From: Syntrophobacteraceae bacterium
Lineage (GTDB): Bacteria; Desulfobacterota; Syntrophobacteria; Syntrophobacterales; Syntrophobacteraceae
DNA: 36,512 nt
Reading direction: 5' to 3'
NCBI GenBank assembly: GCA_003165235.1
Contig: PLSV01000277.1
Span: 37,169 to 73,680 of the forward strand
The notes beneath the pieces were generated by a model. The model saw nothing but the letters and a program-made list of their open reading frames with translations, was not told the DNA's origin and did no database searches. Below, piece after piece: positions 14,687-22,923 of the stretch. Both the position numbers and the translations under genes were made by a program. The first letter of the stretch is position 1; each line of letters begins with the position of its first letter.

Positions 14687-15904
14687 ATGGATGCCCAAAA
14701 AATTTCCAGCCTCAAAATTGCCGACTCCGAGCAATTCTCGGCTACCCGCCGGAGACATGGGACCTTGTGGATCATCATCATTGCGGTGGCCGCAGCAGGC
14801 ATTGCGCTGTATCTGTTTCAATCGGGCCTTCTAACTTCGGGGACCAATGTCCGAACGGCCGGCGCTGACTGGGTTTATCCCTCGCAGGTAATAACCGAAT
14901 TCAATGCGAGCGGCTATGTCGTCGCCCAGCGGAAAGCCTCGGTCGCATCCAAGGGCACTGGCCGAATCGTATATCTGGGCGTCCAGGAGGGAAGCCGCCT
15001 AAAGGAAGGGGACGTGATCGCAAGGTTGGACAGCGACGATCTTAAGGCGGAGAAAGCGCAACTCGAGGCGCAACTCGTAGTGGCGAGGTTCGATCTGACG
15101 CGCGCCGAGACGGAACTTGCGACCGCTGAGGCCAATTTCAGGCGGCTCAAAGAACTATGGGGGAAAAAGGCTGCTTCACAGGTCGATCTGGAAAACGCGC
15201 AGGATAGATTCTTGAAAGCAAAAGTGGCGATAGATTCCGCCAAGGCTAGCATCAAGGCCGTACAAGCTTCAATCCAGCGGGAAAGCGTCCTGATAGAATA
15301 TACGATTATTCGTGCTCCTTTCGATGGCGTTGTCCTGACGAAAGATGCCGACGTAGGGGAAGTCGTAGCCCCTTTTGGTTCAGCTACAAACGCCAAGGCA
15401 GCTGTAGTTTCGATGGCTGACCTTTCCTCTCTCATGGTGCAGGCTGACGTTAGCGAATCATTTTTGAGCAAGGTCCAAATCGACCAACCCTGCGAAATTC
15501 AATTGGACGCTATTCCACAGGCCCGTTTTGCCGGCCGGGTGCATATGATCGTCCCGACAGCCGATCGAATGCGTGGAACCGTTATGGTCAAGGTGCGTTT
15601 TGAAGAGCTTGACCCGCGCATACTTCCGGAAATGAGCGCCAAGGCCGCCTTTCTCTCCCGAACTCTCGGCCCGGAGGAGAACAAGCCCGTGCTGGGCGTG
15701 CACCGCGACGCTCTAGTGCCGAAAGAAGGCGGACAGGGACTTTTCCGGGTTGAAAAAGGGCAGGCCCAATGGGTCCCCATAAAGGACCCAAAATTTCTTG
15801 GCGACTATCTTATGCTCGCGCCGCCCATAGAACAAGGCGATAGAATAGTCATCAAGCCGCCCACCCACCTCAAGTCCGGCGACAGGGTGGAGATTTCAGA
15901 ATAG
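14687..15904 (+). CDS. HlyD/MacA-type periplasmic adaptor (membrane fusion protein)
   Basis: One membrane anchor (about residues 27-45, LWIIIIAVAAAGIALYLF) precedes a lipoyl-like barrel half (VVAQRKASVASKGTGRIVYLG). A long coiled-coil hairpin follows (about 125-210, rich in KAQLEAQL and LTRAETELATAE), then the second half-motif (IRAPFDGVVLTKDADVGEVV) and beta-barrel domains. Length is 405 residues. The partner gene, 3 nt downstream, is a MacB/LolD-type ATPase, so the pair belongs to an ABC tripartite efflux or lipoprotein-release type system. The ATG at 14687 is my choice; GTG at 14681 is equally possible, as neither has a strong ribosome site. Confidence 0.85.
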   Translation: MDAQKISSLKIADSEQFSATRRRHGTLWIIIIAVAAAGIALYLFQSGLLTSGTNVRTAGADWVYPSQVITEFNASGYVVAQRKASVASKGTGRIVYLGVQEGSRLKEGDVIARLDSDDLKAEKAQLEAQLVVARFDLTRAETELATAEANFRRLKELWGKKAASQVDLENAQDRFLKAKVAIDSAKASIKAVQASIQRESVLIEYTIIRAPFDGVVLTKDADVGEVVAPFGSATNAKAAVVSMADLSSLMVQADVSESFLSKVQIDQPCEIQLDAIPQARFAGRVHMIVPTADRMRGTVMVKVRFEELDPRILPEMSAKAAFLSRTLGPEENKPVLGVHRDALVPKEGGQGLFRVEKGQAQWVPIKDPKFLGDYLMLAPPIEQGDRIVIKPPTHLKSGDRVEISE

Positions 15905-15907
15905 ACT

Positions 15908-16621
15908 TTGCAGGCGCTTTCGAACGTGGAGAATGGCTCAGATAAGCACACAGTTATCGCGGAACAGATTTACAAAAGCTACTCACGAGGAGCTCGGAAG
16001 GTGCCGGTCCTCTACGGGATCGACCTGAAGATTCTCGAGGGGGAGTTCATCGCTCTCATGGGACCGTCCGGTTCGGGGAAGACGACTCTTCTTAACCTCA
16101 TTGCCGGTCTGGACCGTGCTGATTCGGGCAAACTGACCGTAGCAGGCGTTCAGATTTCCAAACTCTCAGAAACCGACCTCGCGCGGTGGAGGGCCTTTCA
16201 CGTAGGGTTTATATTCCAGTTCTATAATCTTCTTCCCGTGCTGAGCGCACTGGAAAACGTCGAACTGCCGCTCCAACTCCGTCCCATTTCCAGAAGAGAG
16301 CGCAGGGAACACGCAGTGACAGCCCTTGAGCTTGTCGGCCTCGCCGACCGGCTTCGCCATCACCCCGGAGAACTATCCGGAGGCGAGCAGCAGCGGGTTG
16401 CAATAGCCCGCGCCATAGTTACCGATCCTTCACTCATCGTTGCCGACGAACCGACGGGCGACCTGGACAAGAACTCCGCCAGGGAAGTTCTCGCTATGCT
16501 CGGACAGCTAAATGCAGAGTTCGGAAAAACCATCATCATGGTAACCCATGACCCCAAGGCGGCCGAGACCGCCGGGCGAATGTGCCACCTGGAAAAGGGC
16601 GTGCTGAATACGTGTGCGTAG
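15908..16621 (+). CDS. ABC transporter ATP-binding protein, MacB/LolD family
   Basis: A 237-residue ATPase with Walker [11 protein letters not shown]-loop [19 protein letters not shown], signature [14 protein letters not shown], Walker [13 protein letters not shown] and H-loop MVTHD. The sequence around the Q-loop and the DEPTGDLD form are typical of the MacB/LolD/FtsE group, which partners with FtsX-like permeases. It begins 3 nt after the adaptor gene, at TTG 15908 (GTG 15926 is an alternative). No FtsX-type permease gene follows; the next 237 nt are repeat-rich and the next gene is on the opposite strand. Confidence 0.9.
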   Translation: MQALSNVENGSDKHTVIAEQIYKSYSRGARKVPVLYGIDLKILEGEFIALMGPSGSGKTTLLNLIAGLDRADSGKLTVAGVQISKLSETDLARWRAFHVGFIFQFYNLLPVLSALENVELPLQLRPISRRERREHAVTALELVGLADRLRHHPGELSGGEQQRVAIARAIVTDPSLIVADEPTGDLDKNSAREVLAMLGQLNAEFGKTIIMVTHDPKAAETAGRMCHLEKGVLNTCA

Positions 16622-16652
16622 TGATAAAACAAATTGAGGAATTGAGGAATTG

Positions 16653-16687
16653 TGAACCACGGATGAACAAAGATAGACACAGATTGA
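16653..16687. repeat. Short periodic repeat ACGGATGAACA / AAGATAGACA / CAGATTGATA
   Basis: Three roughly 10-nt units of the form (A)GAT(G/A)(A/G)ACA follow one another after the ABC ATPase. This looks like a dispersed intergenic repeat. It abuts the palindromic element at 16690. Confidence 0.45.
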
Positions 16688-16689
16688 TA

Positions 16690-16806
16690 CCAGGTCGCGT
16701 TCAAATCAGGCGATTTGGGAGGGCATGAAGCCCTCCCCTACGGCTTACCTCGGGGTAGGTCGGCATGGGCGGAGTGAGTCCCCGCCCGATCTTGAACGCA
16801 ACTTGG
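16690..16806. repeat. 117-bp nested palindromic element
   Basis: Outer arms CCAGGTCGCGTTCAA and TTGAACGCAACTTGG match 13 of 15 when reverse complemented. Inside are a perfect 8-bp hairpin (GGGAGGGC-atgaa-GCCCTCCC) and a second GC-rich hairpin (GGGCGG...CCCGCCC). An 11-bp pair AGGAATTGAGG / CCTCAATTCCT also brackets the region. There is no open reading frame. A partial relative is at 11598; the core motif GCGTTCAAG also occurs at about 19719. Confidence 0.7.
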
Positions 16807-16858
16807 CATGAGGGATTGAGGAGACTTTAATCGTTTCAATCTTCAGGTCCCTCAATTC

Positions 16859-18673
16859 CTAAGTTTGTTTTAAAGGCTGCCCTCCAGTATCTCCAGGCTC
16901 TACCGGAGAGAGAGTGAAAAAGAAGGTCGATCCTGAAGCCGTGTCCTTTCGGGGGCTTTCAACCCAGATCGCGCCTCCATGACTTCTTATAATATGCCGG
17001 CAAATCGCCAGCCCCAGCCCAGTGCTCCCAGTCTCTTTACCCCGGTACCTTTCAACGCGGAAGAATCGTTCGAATATCCTCTGCTGGTCCTTCCTGGGGA
17101 TTCCCGGCCCACTATCGCTCACCCCTATGGTTACTTTACCTTTTTGCGCCAGTGAGAAAACCTCCACCTTTCTTCCGGACGGACTGTACCTCACGGCATT
17201 TTCCAGCAGATTGCGAAAGACCTGGACCAGTTGATCGAAATCGGCCTGCACCATCGGTCCATCCGGTGGCAGATCGTTCTGAAGAGATACGCTTCGTTGT
17301 TCCGCAGCGGGCGCACAGGCTTTCCATGCTTCGATGAGCACGTCATCGGCCTTAACAGGCGCGATGTCGATAATGGTGTTATAGTCTTCCACTTTTGCAA
17401 GCTGGAGAAGGTCATTTACTATTTTGATCATATGATTGGCATTTTTGAAAATAACATCGAGGCATGGACTGCGCACCTCCGGATCGTCCTCCGACATGAG
17501 GACTTCCGTATAACCTTTGATGGAAGTCAGCGGCGTGCGCAGTTCATGGGAGGCATTGGCGACAAAATCGCGGCGCACCGTTTCGAGCCTTTTCAACTCC
17601 GAGATATCGTGGAGGGCTATGATCGCCCCGAATTCGCCCTTTGACTGCTCTATCCGGACTATGTGAACATGGTAGAACCGATCTGAGCCAAAAGTAACCT
17701 CGCTGTGAAAAGAATGGATTTCGTTTTCCAGGACCCGGTTACAGGCAGCCTGGAGTTCAGGGCTTCGGATCACCTCGAGGGGCCTGCGCCCTTTGAGTTC
17801 AGGGATTGAGGAGAACATGGTCCTGGCTGCCCGGTTCGATGAATCGATCCTGCCTGCGGAATTGAGCAGCAGGATACCTTCCTCGATACCGTCCAAAATG
17901 CTCTCTAATTGAAATTTTTGTTCTGTGATCGTTTGAATGTAGGACTCAACGCGCTGGGCGTTTTCTCTGATCGATTTTGCGAGAGGATAAAAATAATGGC
18001 CGTGGTGAAACTGCGGCAGGACCTTCACGTCCCCTTGCCCAATTGAATCGGCTGCGCTCGAAAGGAGGCTGACCGAACGGCTTGCGCTCACCATGAGGCC
18101 AAGGCTTATTAACGCAAAGGCTATGAAGCCGGTGAGTATTATCAGGCGTTGGACGATAGCAACGTTGCCCAGGGAATAAAATATGCCGGATAGAGGAATG
18201 GCCACTCGCAGAACGCCGCCGGGAATTGTTCCGTGGCCCTCGATTCTTTGCGCAACGTAGAGCAGGTCGGTGTTGAGTTCACCGCTGCGCCTTAAGCTTG
18301 ACCCCGTGGGCTGGCTGTATGCTGCAACGATTTCCGGGCGTCTCGCGTGGTTTTCCAGGCTGGAGGTCTGGTCGAAAGGCACGTCCGTATCGGCGATAAC
18401 CTGGCCCCCTTCGGCCACGTAGGTTACGCGCACCTTCAAGGGACCGGAAACACTGCGGAGCCAGGCATGCAACTGCTCGGGACCATGAAACCGTTCCCGC
18501 GCCATCAGATCTTTTATCAGGGCGAGTTCTCTTGTAGCCCTGGCCCCGGTTTCCGACAGGATTTCATCTTTCAGGTATTTGTTGTAATAGAGTGAGGGCA
18601 GGAAAAGGGCCAGAAAGAAAATCCCCCATAACAGGAGCAGCAGGCGGACTCTAAGTCTGAATTTCAGACGCAT
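16859..18673 (-). CDS. phoR: Sensor histidine kinase, PhoR-like
   Basis: A 604-residue membrane kinase. One membrane segment is at about residues 9-29 (VRLLLLLWGIFFLALFLPSL) and a second follows a periplasmic sensor region of roughly 130 residues (LIILTGFIAFALISLGLMVS). Then come HAMP-like and PAS domains (ILDGIEEGILLLNSAGRI), HisKA with His376 in NASHELRTPLTSIKGY, and an HATPase domain (FRNLLENAVRYSP, GVSDSGPGIP, GSTGLGLAIC). It starts 1 nt after the response-regulator stop, so the two are coupled. The PhoR name is by architecture; the signal could be another envelope or nutrient cue, since no pst genes are nearby. Confidence 0.88.
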   Translation of the reverse strand: MRLKFRLRVRLLLLLWGIFFLALFLPSLYYNKYLKDEILSETGARATRELALIKDLMARERFHGPEQLHAWLRSVSGPLKVRVTYVAEGGQVIADTDVPFDQTSSLENHARRPEIVAAYSQPTGSSLRRSGELNTDLLYVAQRIEGHGTIPGGVLRVAIPLSGIFYSLGNVAIVQRLIILTGFIAFALISLGLMVSASRSVSLLSSAADSIGQGDVKVLPQFHHGHYFYPLAKSIRENAQRVESYIQTITEQKFQLESILDGIEEGILLLNSAGRIDSSNRAARTMFSSIPELKGRRPLEVIRSPELQAACNRVLENEIHSFHSEVTFGSDRFYHVHIVRIEQSKGEFGAIIALHDISELKRLETVRRDFVANASHELRTPLTSIKGYTEVLMSEDDPEVRSPCLDVIFKNANHMIKIVNDLLQLAKVEDYNTIIDIAPVKADDVLIEAWKACAPAAEQRSVSLQNDLPPDGPMVQADFDQLVQVFRNLLENAVRYSPSGRKVEVFSLAQKGKVTIGVSDSGPGIPRKDQQRIFERFFRVERYRGKETGSTGLGLAICRHIIRSHGGAIWVESPRKDTASGSTFFFTLSPVEPGDTGGQPLKQT

Positions 18674-18674
18674 A

Positions 18675-19358
18675 TTAACCTCGAAACCGATATCCGACGC
18701 CCCGCACTGTCTCGATCCAGTCTGCGCATGAGAGCAGCTTTTGTCTGAGCCGGCGAATGTGGGTGTCCACGGTGCGGGCATATCCTTCGAAATGATATCC
18801 CCACACTCTGTCAAGCAGTTGTTCCCGGTTCAGGACCTTTCCCTGACTGTTTGTCAGTTCGGAGAGCAATTTGAATTCCGTGGCCGTAAGGACGATCTCC
18901 TTCCCCTCCAGGCTGACCCGATGGCCTTCGAAGTCTATTTCCAGCCCCGATTTCTTGAAGACCGCCTTGGGGTGATACTCATTTCCGGCGCGGCGTAGAA
19001 TCGCTCGCACCCGCAGGAGGAGTTCCCTCGGGCTGAAGGGTTTGACCACGTAATCATCGGCCCCCAACTCAAGGCCGATAATGCGATCGATTTCCTCCCC
19101 ACGGGCGGTCAAGATCAGGATCGGAACGGCGGCCGTTTTGGGCTCGCGCTTCATTTCCTTGCAGACCTCGAAACCGTCGATTCCCGGAATCATCAGGTCC
19201 AGGATAAGAAGATCGGGCGGATGCCTGCGAATCATGTTGAGCGCTTCATAGCCGTTTCCCGATACCGCAACTTCGAATCCGGCCTTCTTTATTGTGAGGG
19301 CCAGAAGCTGCGCTATATCATGATCGTCTTCCACAACCAAAATTGTCGACTGGTTCAT
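18675..19358 (-). CDS. phoB: OmpR/PhoB-family response regulator
   Basis: A 227-residue regulator. The receiver domain has the acidic pocket VVEDDHD, phospho-acceptor Asp54 (LLILDLMIPGIDGFE) and the conserved Lys in DDYVVKPFSPREL. The C-terminal winged helix (about 130-227) has LTATEFKLLSEL, VLNREQLLDRVWGY and RTVDTHIRRLRQKL, ending GVGYRFRG. The ATG at 19358 (MNQSTILVV) has GAGGAAG upstream; further upstream codons are unlikely. It is transcribed with the kinase gene that follows. PhoB is a family-level name. Confidence 0.9.
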   Translation of the reverse strand: MNQSTILVVEDDHDIAQLLALTIKKAGFEVAVSGNGYEALNMIRRHPPDLLILDLMIPGIDGFEVCKEMKREPKTAAVPILILTARGEEIDRIIGLELGADDYVVKPFSPRELLLRVRAILRRAGNEYHPKAVFKKSGLEIDFEGHRVSLEGKEIVLTATEFKLLSELTNSQGKVLNREQLLDRVWGYHFEGYARTVDTHIRRLRQKLLSCADWIETVRGVGYRFRG

Positions 19359-19894
19359 GTCTTCCTCGCTGGGGCTGCCCTGATAGGCAAAATATAACAT
19401 TTTCGCGGACTATACAAACGATCCATCACATCAGATTACGTTCAAACCAGACCGCTATTATGATTTTAGCTTTCGGCGCCCATGAGAACCTTTCGTCGCC
19501 TGCCGCCGCTGAGACCAGCCGCTCCATCGATGCGAGCCGCGCAGGGTCGTCAAACCCAACGTATTTTGAGCTATACTACAACCAATTAATGCACCTATTG
19601 TTACGCGAATATTACAGTTGTGTTAAGGCTAATTATTTTTAAAAATGCAAACCTGCACGCAGAGAAGGCTGGAACTCCTGGAACAGAATCCCAGCGGCGC
19701 AACCTTTCGGATGCCGAATTGCGTTCAAGTCGTAACCTCTTCGTATAAACGCTAATTGCCTGCCTGAGGCGAACTGGAGAAGTGGTCCAAAGAGCCGCCG
19801 GAGTGACAGCAATTCGGAATGAGTTGTTCAGAGGACGCACGGAATGTCGGCAGCGATGGCTGGAGCAAACGGGGGCGCCGCCAAAGATAGAGGT
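19359..19894. other. Intergenic region upstream of the phoBR pair
   Basis: About 535 nt without a recognisable gene on either strand. It contains two loose relatives of the GCGTTCAA repeat motif (about 19440 and 19719). A TATATT about 30 nt upstream of the regulator start could be a -10 element, but no matching -35 stands out. I looked for Pho boxes and saw none I trust. Confidence 0.5.
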
Positions 19895-20083
19895 CTAGTC
19901 CTCCCAGGATATGCACTCTACCGGGCAAATCGCTATGGCTTCATCTATGCAGCTTCTATCTGAGACTTCGAAAATGATTATGCGGGCATAGCGGGTCCTG
20001 TCGTCCATCTCGAATACTTCCGGGCATAACTCAGCGCATGCGCCGCACCCGATGCAGCATTCATAATCAAGGTCAACCATCAT
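19895..20083 (-). CDS. Mono-cluster [4Fe-4S] ferredoxin
   Basis: A 62-residue soluble electron carrier. CIGCGACAELCPEVFEM supplies three cluster cysteines in CX2CX2C spacing, plus an extra Cys before Pro. The distant fourth ligand is in ICPVECISWED near the C-terminus. This is the layout of single-cluster ferredoxins of Desulfovibrio type. The start has two consecutive ATGs and no clear ribosome site. It lies 82 nt downstream of the tetraheme cytochrome gene on the same strand, so the two may be cotranscribed. Confidence 0.88.
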   Translation of the reverse strand: MMVDLDYECCIGCGACAELCPEVFEMDDRTRYARIIIFEVSDRSCIDEAIAICPVECISWED

Positions 20084-20165
20084 AAATCATCTTTTGACCT
20101 GCCGGCAAAAAGGCGGACAAAGGGGAATCGTCCGTTCCGTTCAAAGCGCTCGAACATTGCATGAC

Positions 20166-20633
20166 TTATAGCGTTCCGGTTGACCTGTGAGACAAACCGC
20201 GATGACAAACCCAGCAGTCCCGGTCCTCCTTGATTCGTGATACCAGCTCCCCGTGGCAGCGGACGCAGTTTTCCCTGAGGATTTCCCTCCCCTTTTCGGA
20301 GAGCCGAATGGTTTCCGGGACTCTTCCAGCATAGAATACATACGAATCCCACATGCCTTCCAGCCCCTTGCGGACCACGTGGCGAACTTCGGTATCGTTG
20401 GGCAGGTGGCAATCGATGCACTTCTGCCGGCGATGCCCTGCATTGTGAAACCAGTTTTCATACTCCGATTCCATGACATGGCAGCTCGCGCAAAACTCCG
20501 GAGTCCCTGATCTTGCGTACAGCCGGGGCGGACCAAAGCTCACGAACCCACCCACGCAGACCGCCGCCAGAATCAGCAGCAAGATGATTCTAGGATACCT
20601 TTTCCTTCTCTTGGGACGAGGGATGTACATCAT
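20166..20633 (-). CDS. Tetraheme c-type cytochrome, NrfH/NapC family
   Basis: A 155-residue membrane-anchored quinol dehydrogenase-type cytochrome. A basic start (PRPKRRKRYPR) and one membrane segment (about 15-33) precede four CXXCH heme sites at residues 48 (CASCH), 72 (CIDCH), 123 (CVRCH) and 140 (CWVCH). The first is followed by VM (CXXCHxM), as in NrfH, where Met is a heme ligand. NrfH passes electrons from menaquinol to nitrite reductase NrfA, but no nrfA is adjacent, so the partner is unknown. The start at 20633 gives MMYIPRPK; the second ATG is equally possible. Confidence 0.87.
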   Translation of the reverse strand: MMYIPRPKRRKRYPRIILLLILAAVCVGGFVSFGPPRLYARSGTPEFCASCHVMESEYENWFHNAGHRRQKCIDCHLPNDTEVRHVVRKGLEGMWDSYVFYAGRVPETIRLSEKGREILRENCVRCHGELVSRIKEDRDCWVCHRGLSHRSTGTL

Positions 20634-20705
20634 TATAGGATCTCTCGTATGGTAACAAATACCGGCGTAACCGGAGAAACATTCCAAAATTTCATCCTAT
20701 TCTTT

Positions 20706-21317
20706 TTACCTCGAATAGAACTCGATTACCATCGACATTTCACAGAGCGCGGGGACCTCTGAGAGCTTGGGAACATAGAGAAGCTTTGCCGACATCTGTT
20801 CCCTGGAACGCTCGAGGTAGGGGACCGTAACGCGGACGACCATCTCAGCGGCCGCTTCTACAAATGACGCGAGCTTCCGGCTCTCCTCCTTCACCGTGAC
20901 AAGATCGTTCGCGGCGAGCCGTTGCGAAGCGATGTTCACCCGTATTGCGTTAACGAGAATATGGCCGTGGGAAATGAACTGTTTGGCCTCATAGATTGTG
21001 CGGGCAAGACCGGCGCGGTAGACAATCGCGTCCAGGCGCGTCTCGAGCAATTGAACCAGAGAGTCCGCCGGGTTTCCCGGCCTTTGCATGGCCATCCTAA
21101 CGTAGTTGCGCATCTGCTTTTCATCGATATTGTACTGCGCGCGAAGACGCTGCTTTTCTCTAAGGTGGCGCTTGTATTCAGACCCTTTCAGCCTGTCTTT
21201 TGTTCCCCCGTGCTGTCCGGGCGGGTTGGGCCGCCGCTCCAGCGCCCTGCCCGCCTTTGGCGTAATCGCAATGCCCAACTGGCGGGACATCCTGATCTTG
21301 GCTCCTCTTGTATTCAT
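20706..21317 (-). CDS. rpsD: 30S ribosomal protein S4, cysteine-free form
   Basis: 16S rRNA-binding assembly protein, here 203 residues. Family signatures are [11 protein letters not shown], the [19 protein letters not shown] region, and the S4 RNA-binding domain [30 protein letters not shown]. The N-terminal zinc-binding cysteines of the C+ type are absent ([13 protein letters not shown] in their place), so this is a C- (zinc-independent) S4. It stands alone, not beside rpsM, rpsK, rpoA and rplQ as is common. I used the ATG at 21317; AAGGAG is about 10 nt upstream. A promoter embedded in a dispersed repeat lies upstream. Confidence 0.92.
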   Translation of the reverse strand: MNTRGAKIRMSRQLGIAITPKAGRALERRPNPPGQHGGTKDRLKGSEYKRHLREKQRLRAQYNIDEKQMRNYVRMAMQRPGNPADSLVQLLETRLDAIVYRAGLARTIYEAKQFISHGHILVNAIRVNIASQRLAANDLVTVKEESRKLASFVEAAAEMVVRVTVPYLERSREQMSAKLLYVPKLSEVPALCEMSMVIEFYSR

Positions 21318-21399
21318 GAGGCTTGCACTCTCCTTCCTGGAATCTTCTTTATCAATATTAACCAATCCTTCCGGAATTTGTAGGGCAACATACTGAGAT

Positions 21400-21429
21400 A
21401 TCGTAAGATTAAGGGTAGTACATTGTCAA
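21400..21429 (-). promoter_or_regulatory. Candidate rpsD promoter, -35 inside a dispersed repeat
   Basis: On the minus strand TTGACA (21424-21429) and TACGAT (21400-21405) are 18 nt apart, about 85 nt upstream of the rpsD start. The -35 hexamer is the last part of the 50-bp repeat copy B. Confidence 0.5.
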
Positions 21430-21470
21430 CTAAGCTGTAAAAGGCGCAGACGCACAAACCGTCATTCCGG
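21421..21470 (-). repeat. 50-bp dispersed repeat, copy B
   Basis: The reverse complement equals copy A (11674-11723) at 47 of 50 positions. Its end supplies the -35 box of the candidate rpsD promoter. The orientation relative to the downstream gene is the same as for copy A. Confidence 0.8.
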
Positions 21471-22138
21471 GGCAGGCCTCGCCGGGGTGAAGATGACCGG
21501 CCAACAGATGGGAACTTTGTTGACTGTGCAGAAGGGCGCCACAGGGTCAGGCAGCGAATCCTCCAGTCCCGCCCGTGGCGCATAGCCGTTAAATTTAACC
21601 AGGTTGGCCCGACAGGTCCGATTATGGTTAATAAACAATGTTAAGCGCTTCTTCCCCGGGTGGCGCCGGGACACCAAGATTACGAAAGTTCAGAAAGTGA
21701 AAAGTGATGTGTGAACGGCTTGCTCCATATTCCCTATGCTTTGAGATTCACAATTAATCATTCAATAAAATTCTTTTCCGGATTCAGGTGCTGCACGGAT
21801 AATCAGCCGGTTGATCTGTGTCCAAAGTCGCTCTCCCGACTCATTATTTGTCTTGCCACAGCCTGGCTAAGGAGTTTTTGCCAACCAGAGGGCAAAGGAG
21901 TTCCTGGTCAATCTGTTGGCCCTGTAGCTTCGGACTGCCTGGAGCGGCAGCGCAAGGGGGATGTTTTTTTCCGGGAGTCATACTTAATAACGAGTTTTGG
22001 ATAATAATAGCATAAAGCGGGCTGGGCGCATCTAACTAGAAAGGCAACAGGTCGCCGCCCTTGATTATTACTTCGGGGAATCTATACGTGTCCTTCTCTT
22101 CGGATAATTATTTCGATATTTTTTTCAATCGATTATTG
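21471..22138. other. Intergenic region between rpsD and the MucR-like gene
   Basis: About 670 nt with low GC toward the right. Open frames here are short and have no family resemblance I recognise on either strand. Apart from the 50-bp repeat just to the left, I see no strong structure. Confidence 0.5.
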
Positions 22139-22167
22139 TTGACTTGATGTTTTATTTTGCTTATTAG
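22139..22167 (+). promoter_or_regulatory. Candidate promoter of the MucR-like gene
   Basis: TTGACT (22139-22144) and TATTAG (22162-22167) are 17 nt apart, in an A/T-rich stretch about 80 nt upstream of the gene. Confidence 0.5.
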
Positions 22168-22244
22168 GTTAGACTACCCTAGTGAAGTGATCTTATACCT
22201 TCAACTTAAAATCTATGATTTCATTGTTTGGCCTGGAGGGAAAA

Positions 22245-22790
22245 ATGAAGAAACTGCTGGATATTGCAGCTGAGATTGTTCAGGCGCAGGCTTCGGTAGG
22301 GCTGATGTCTGCTGAGCAGATCGAGCAATCTTTGCTCAAGACCTTCTCTACACTGCAAAGGATGCAAAAGGCCGAAGAAAAAGGAGTCTTCCTTGACACG
22401 GGCGCTGCTGAGGAGGCGAGGACCGAGGAAGCGCAGGTTGCGAAAAGAGAGCCTCGTGAATCCATCCAGGACGACAAGATTGTTTGCCTGGAGTGCGGAA
22501 CTGAGATGAGGCAACTCACTACAAAACACCTCAGTTCGCATGACCTCAAACCTCGAGAGTACAAGCAAAAATGGGGATTTTCCCTTAAACAGCCTCTTTC
22601 GGCAAAGTCTTTGACCAAGGCGCGCAGCAAAGCCGCTAAGAAGAGAGGGCTTCCTGAGAACCTTGTCAAGTTTTTGGAAGAGCGGAGGCGCAAAAAGGTC
22701 GAAGCAACGCCTGCAAGCGGTTCCGCAACCGGACAAAAAGAAGGCAGACCTACTGTTAAGAGAAGGCCAAAAGCGCGCAAAACCGTTTAG
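22245..22790 (+). CDS. MucR/Ros-type zinc-finger transcriptional regulator
   Basis: A 181-residue regulator. The MucR core lies at about 78-145: DKIVCLECGTEMRQLTTKH with Cys81, Cys84, His95 and His99 as zinc ligands, then HDLKPREYKQKWGFS, which matches the conserved MucR 'Y..KWG' region. The N-terminal helix (LLDIAAEIVQAQASVGLMS) corresponds to the usual oligomerisation region. The C-terminal 40 residues are strongly basic (KKRGLPENLVKF ... KRRPKARKTV), longer than in typical MucR, and may bind DNA non-specifically. The ATG at 22245 has GGAGGG 5 nt upstream. MucR proteins act as H-NS-like silencers or global regulators; the targets here are unknown. Confidence 0.83.
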   Translation: MKKLLDIAAEIVQAQASVGLMSAEQIEQSLLKTFSTLQRMQKAEEKGVFLDTGAAEEARTEEAQVAKREPRESIQDDKIVCLECGTEMRQLTTKHLSSHDLKPREYKQKWGFSLKQPLSAKSLTKARSKAAKKRGLPENLVKFLEERRRKKVEATPASGSATGQKEGRPTVKRRPKARKTV

Positions 22791-22833
22791 ACCCTCCGAC
22801 GGCCGCGATAAGCATCCTCCCCGTTGCGGATTT

Positions 22834-22871
22834 GAGAGGCGGGGCAGGCCCTCATGCCTTCCCCACCTCTC
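22834..22871. repeat. Long imperfect hairpin downstream of the MucR-like gene
   Basis: Arms of 15 nt (22834-22848 and 22857-22871), GAGAGG-c-GGGG-c-AGG and CCT-t-CCCC-a-CCTCTC, pair with two mismatches around an 8-nt loop. No T run follows, so it could be a REP-like element or a processing/stabilising hairpin rather than an intrinsic terminator. Confidence 0.55.
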
Positions 22872-22923
22872 ATTGACGCCGGCATGGGATTTGATTCAGC
22901 CATCGTGACAGAAAACCTATAAT

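Noticed and set aside
19359..19894. Pho boxes or a small gene upstream of the phoBR pair
   Set aside because: Short TTAC-like repeats near 19600 do not fit the Pho box spacing, and open frames there have no family resemblance.
20080..20421. Minus-strand 113-residue frame overlapping the cytochrome gene
   Set aside because: It is a shadow of the four-heme cytochrome in another frame and lacks any heme motif or ribosome site.
22215..22244. Ten-residue upstream extension of the MucR-like protein
   Set aside because: The ATG at 22245 has GGAGGG directly upstream and begins the conserved helix.
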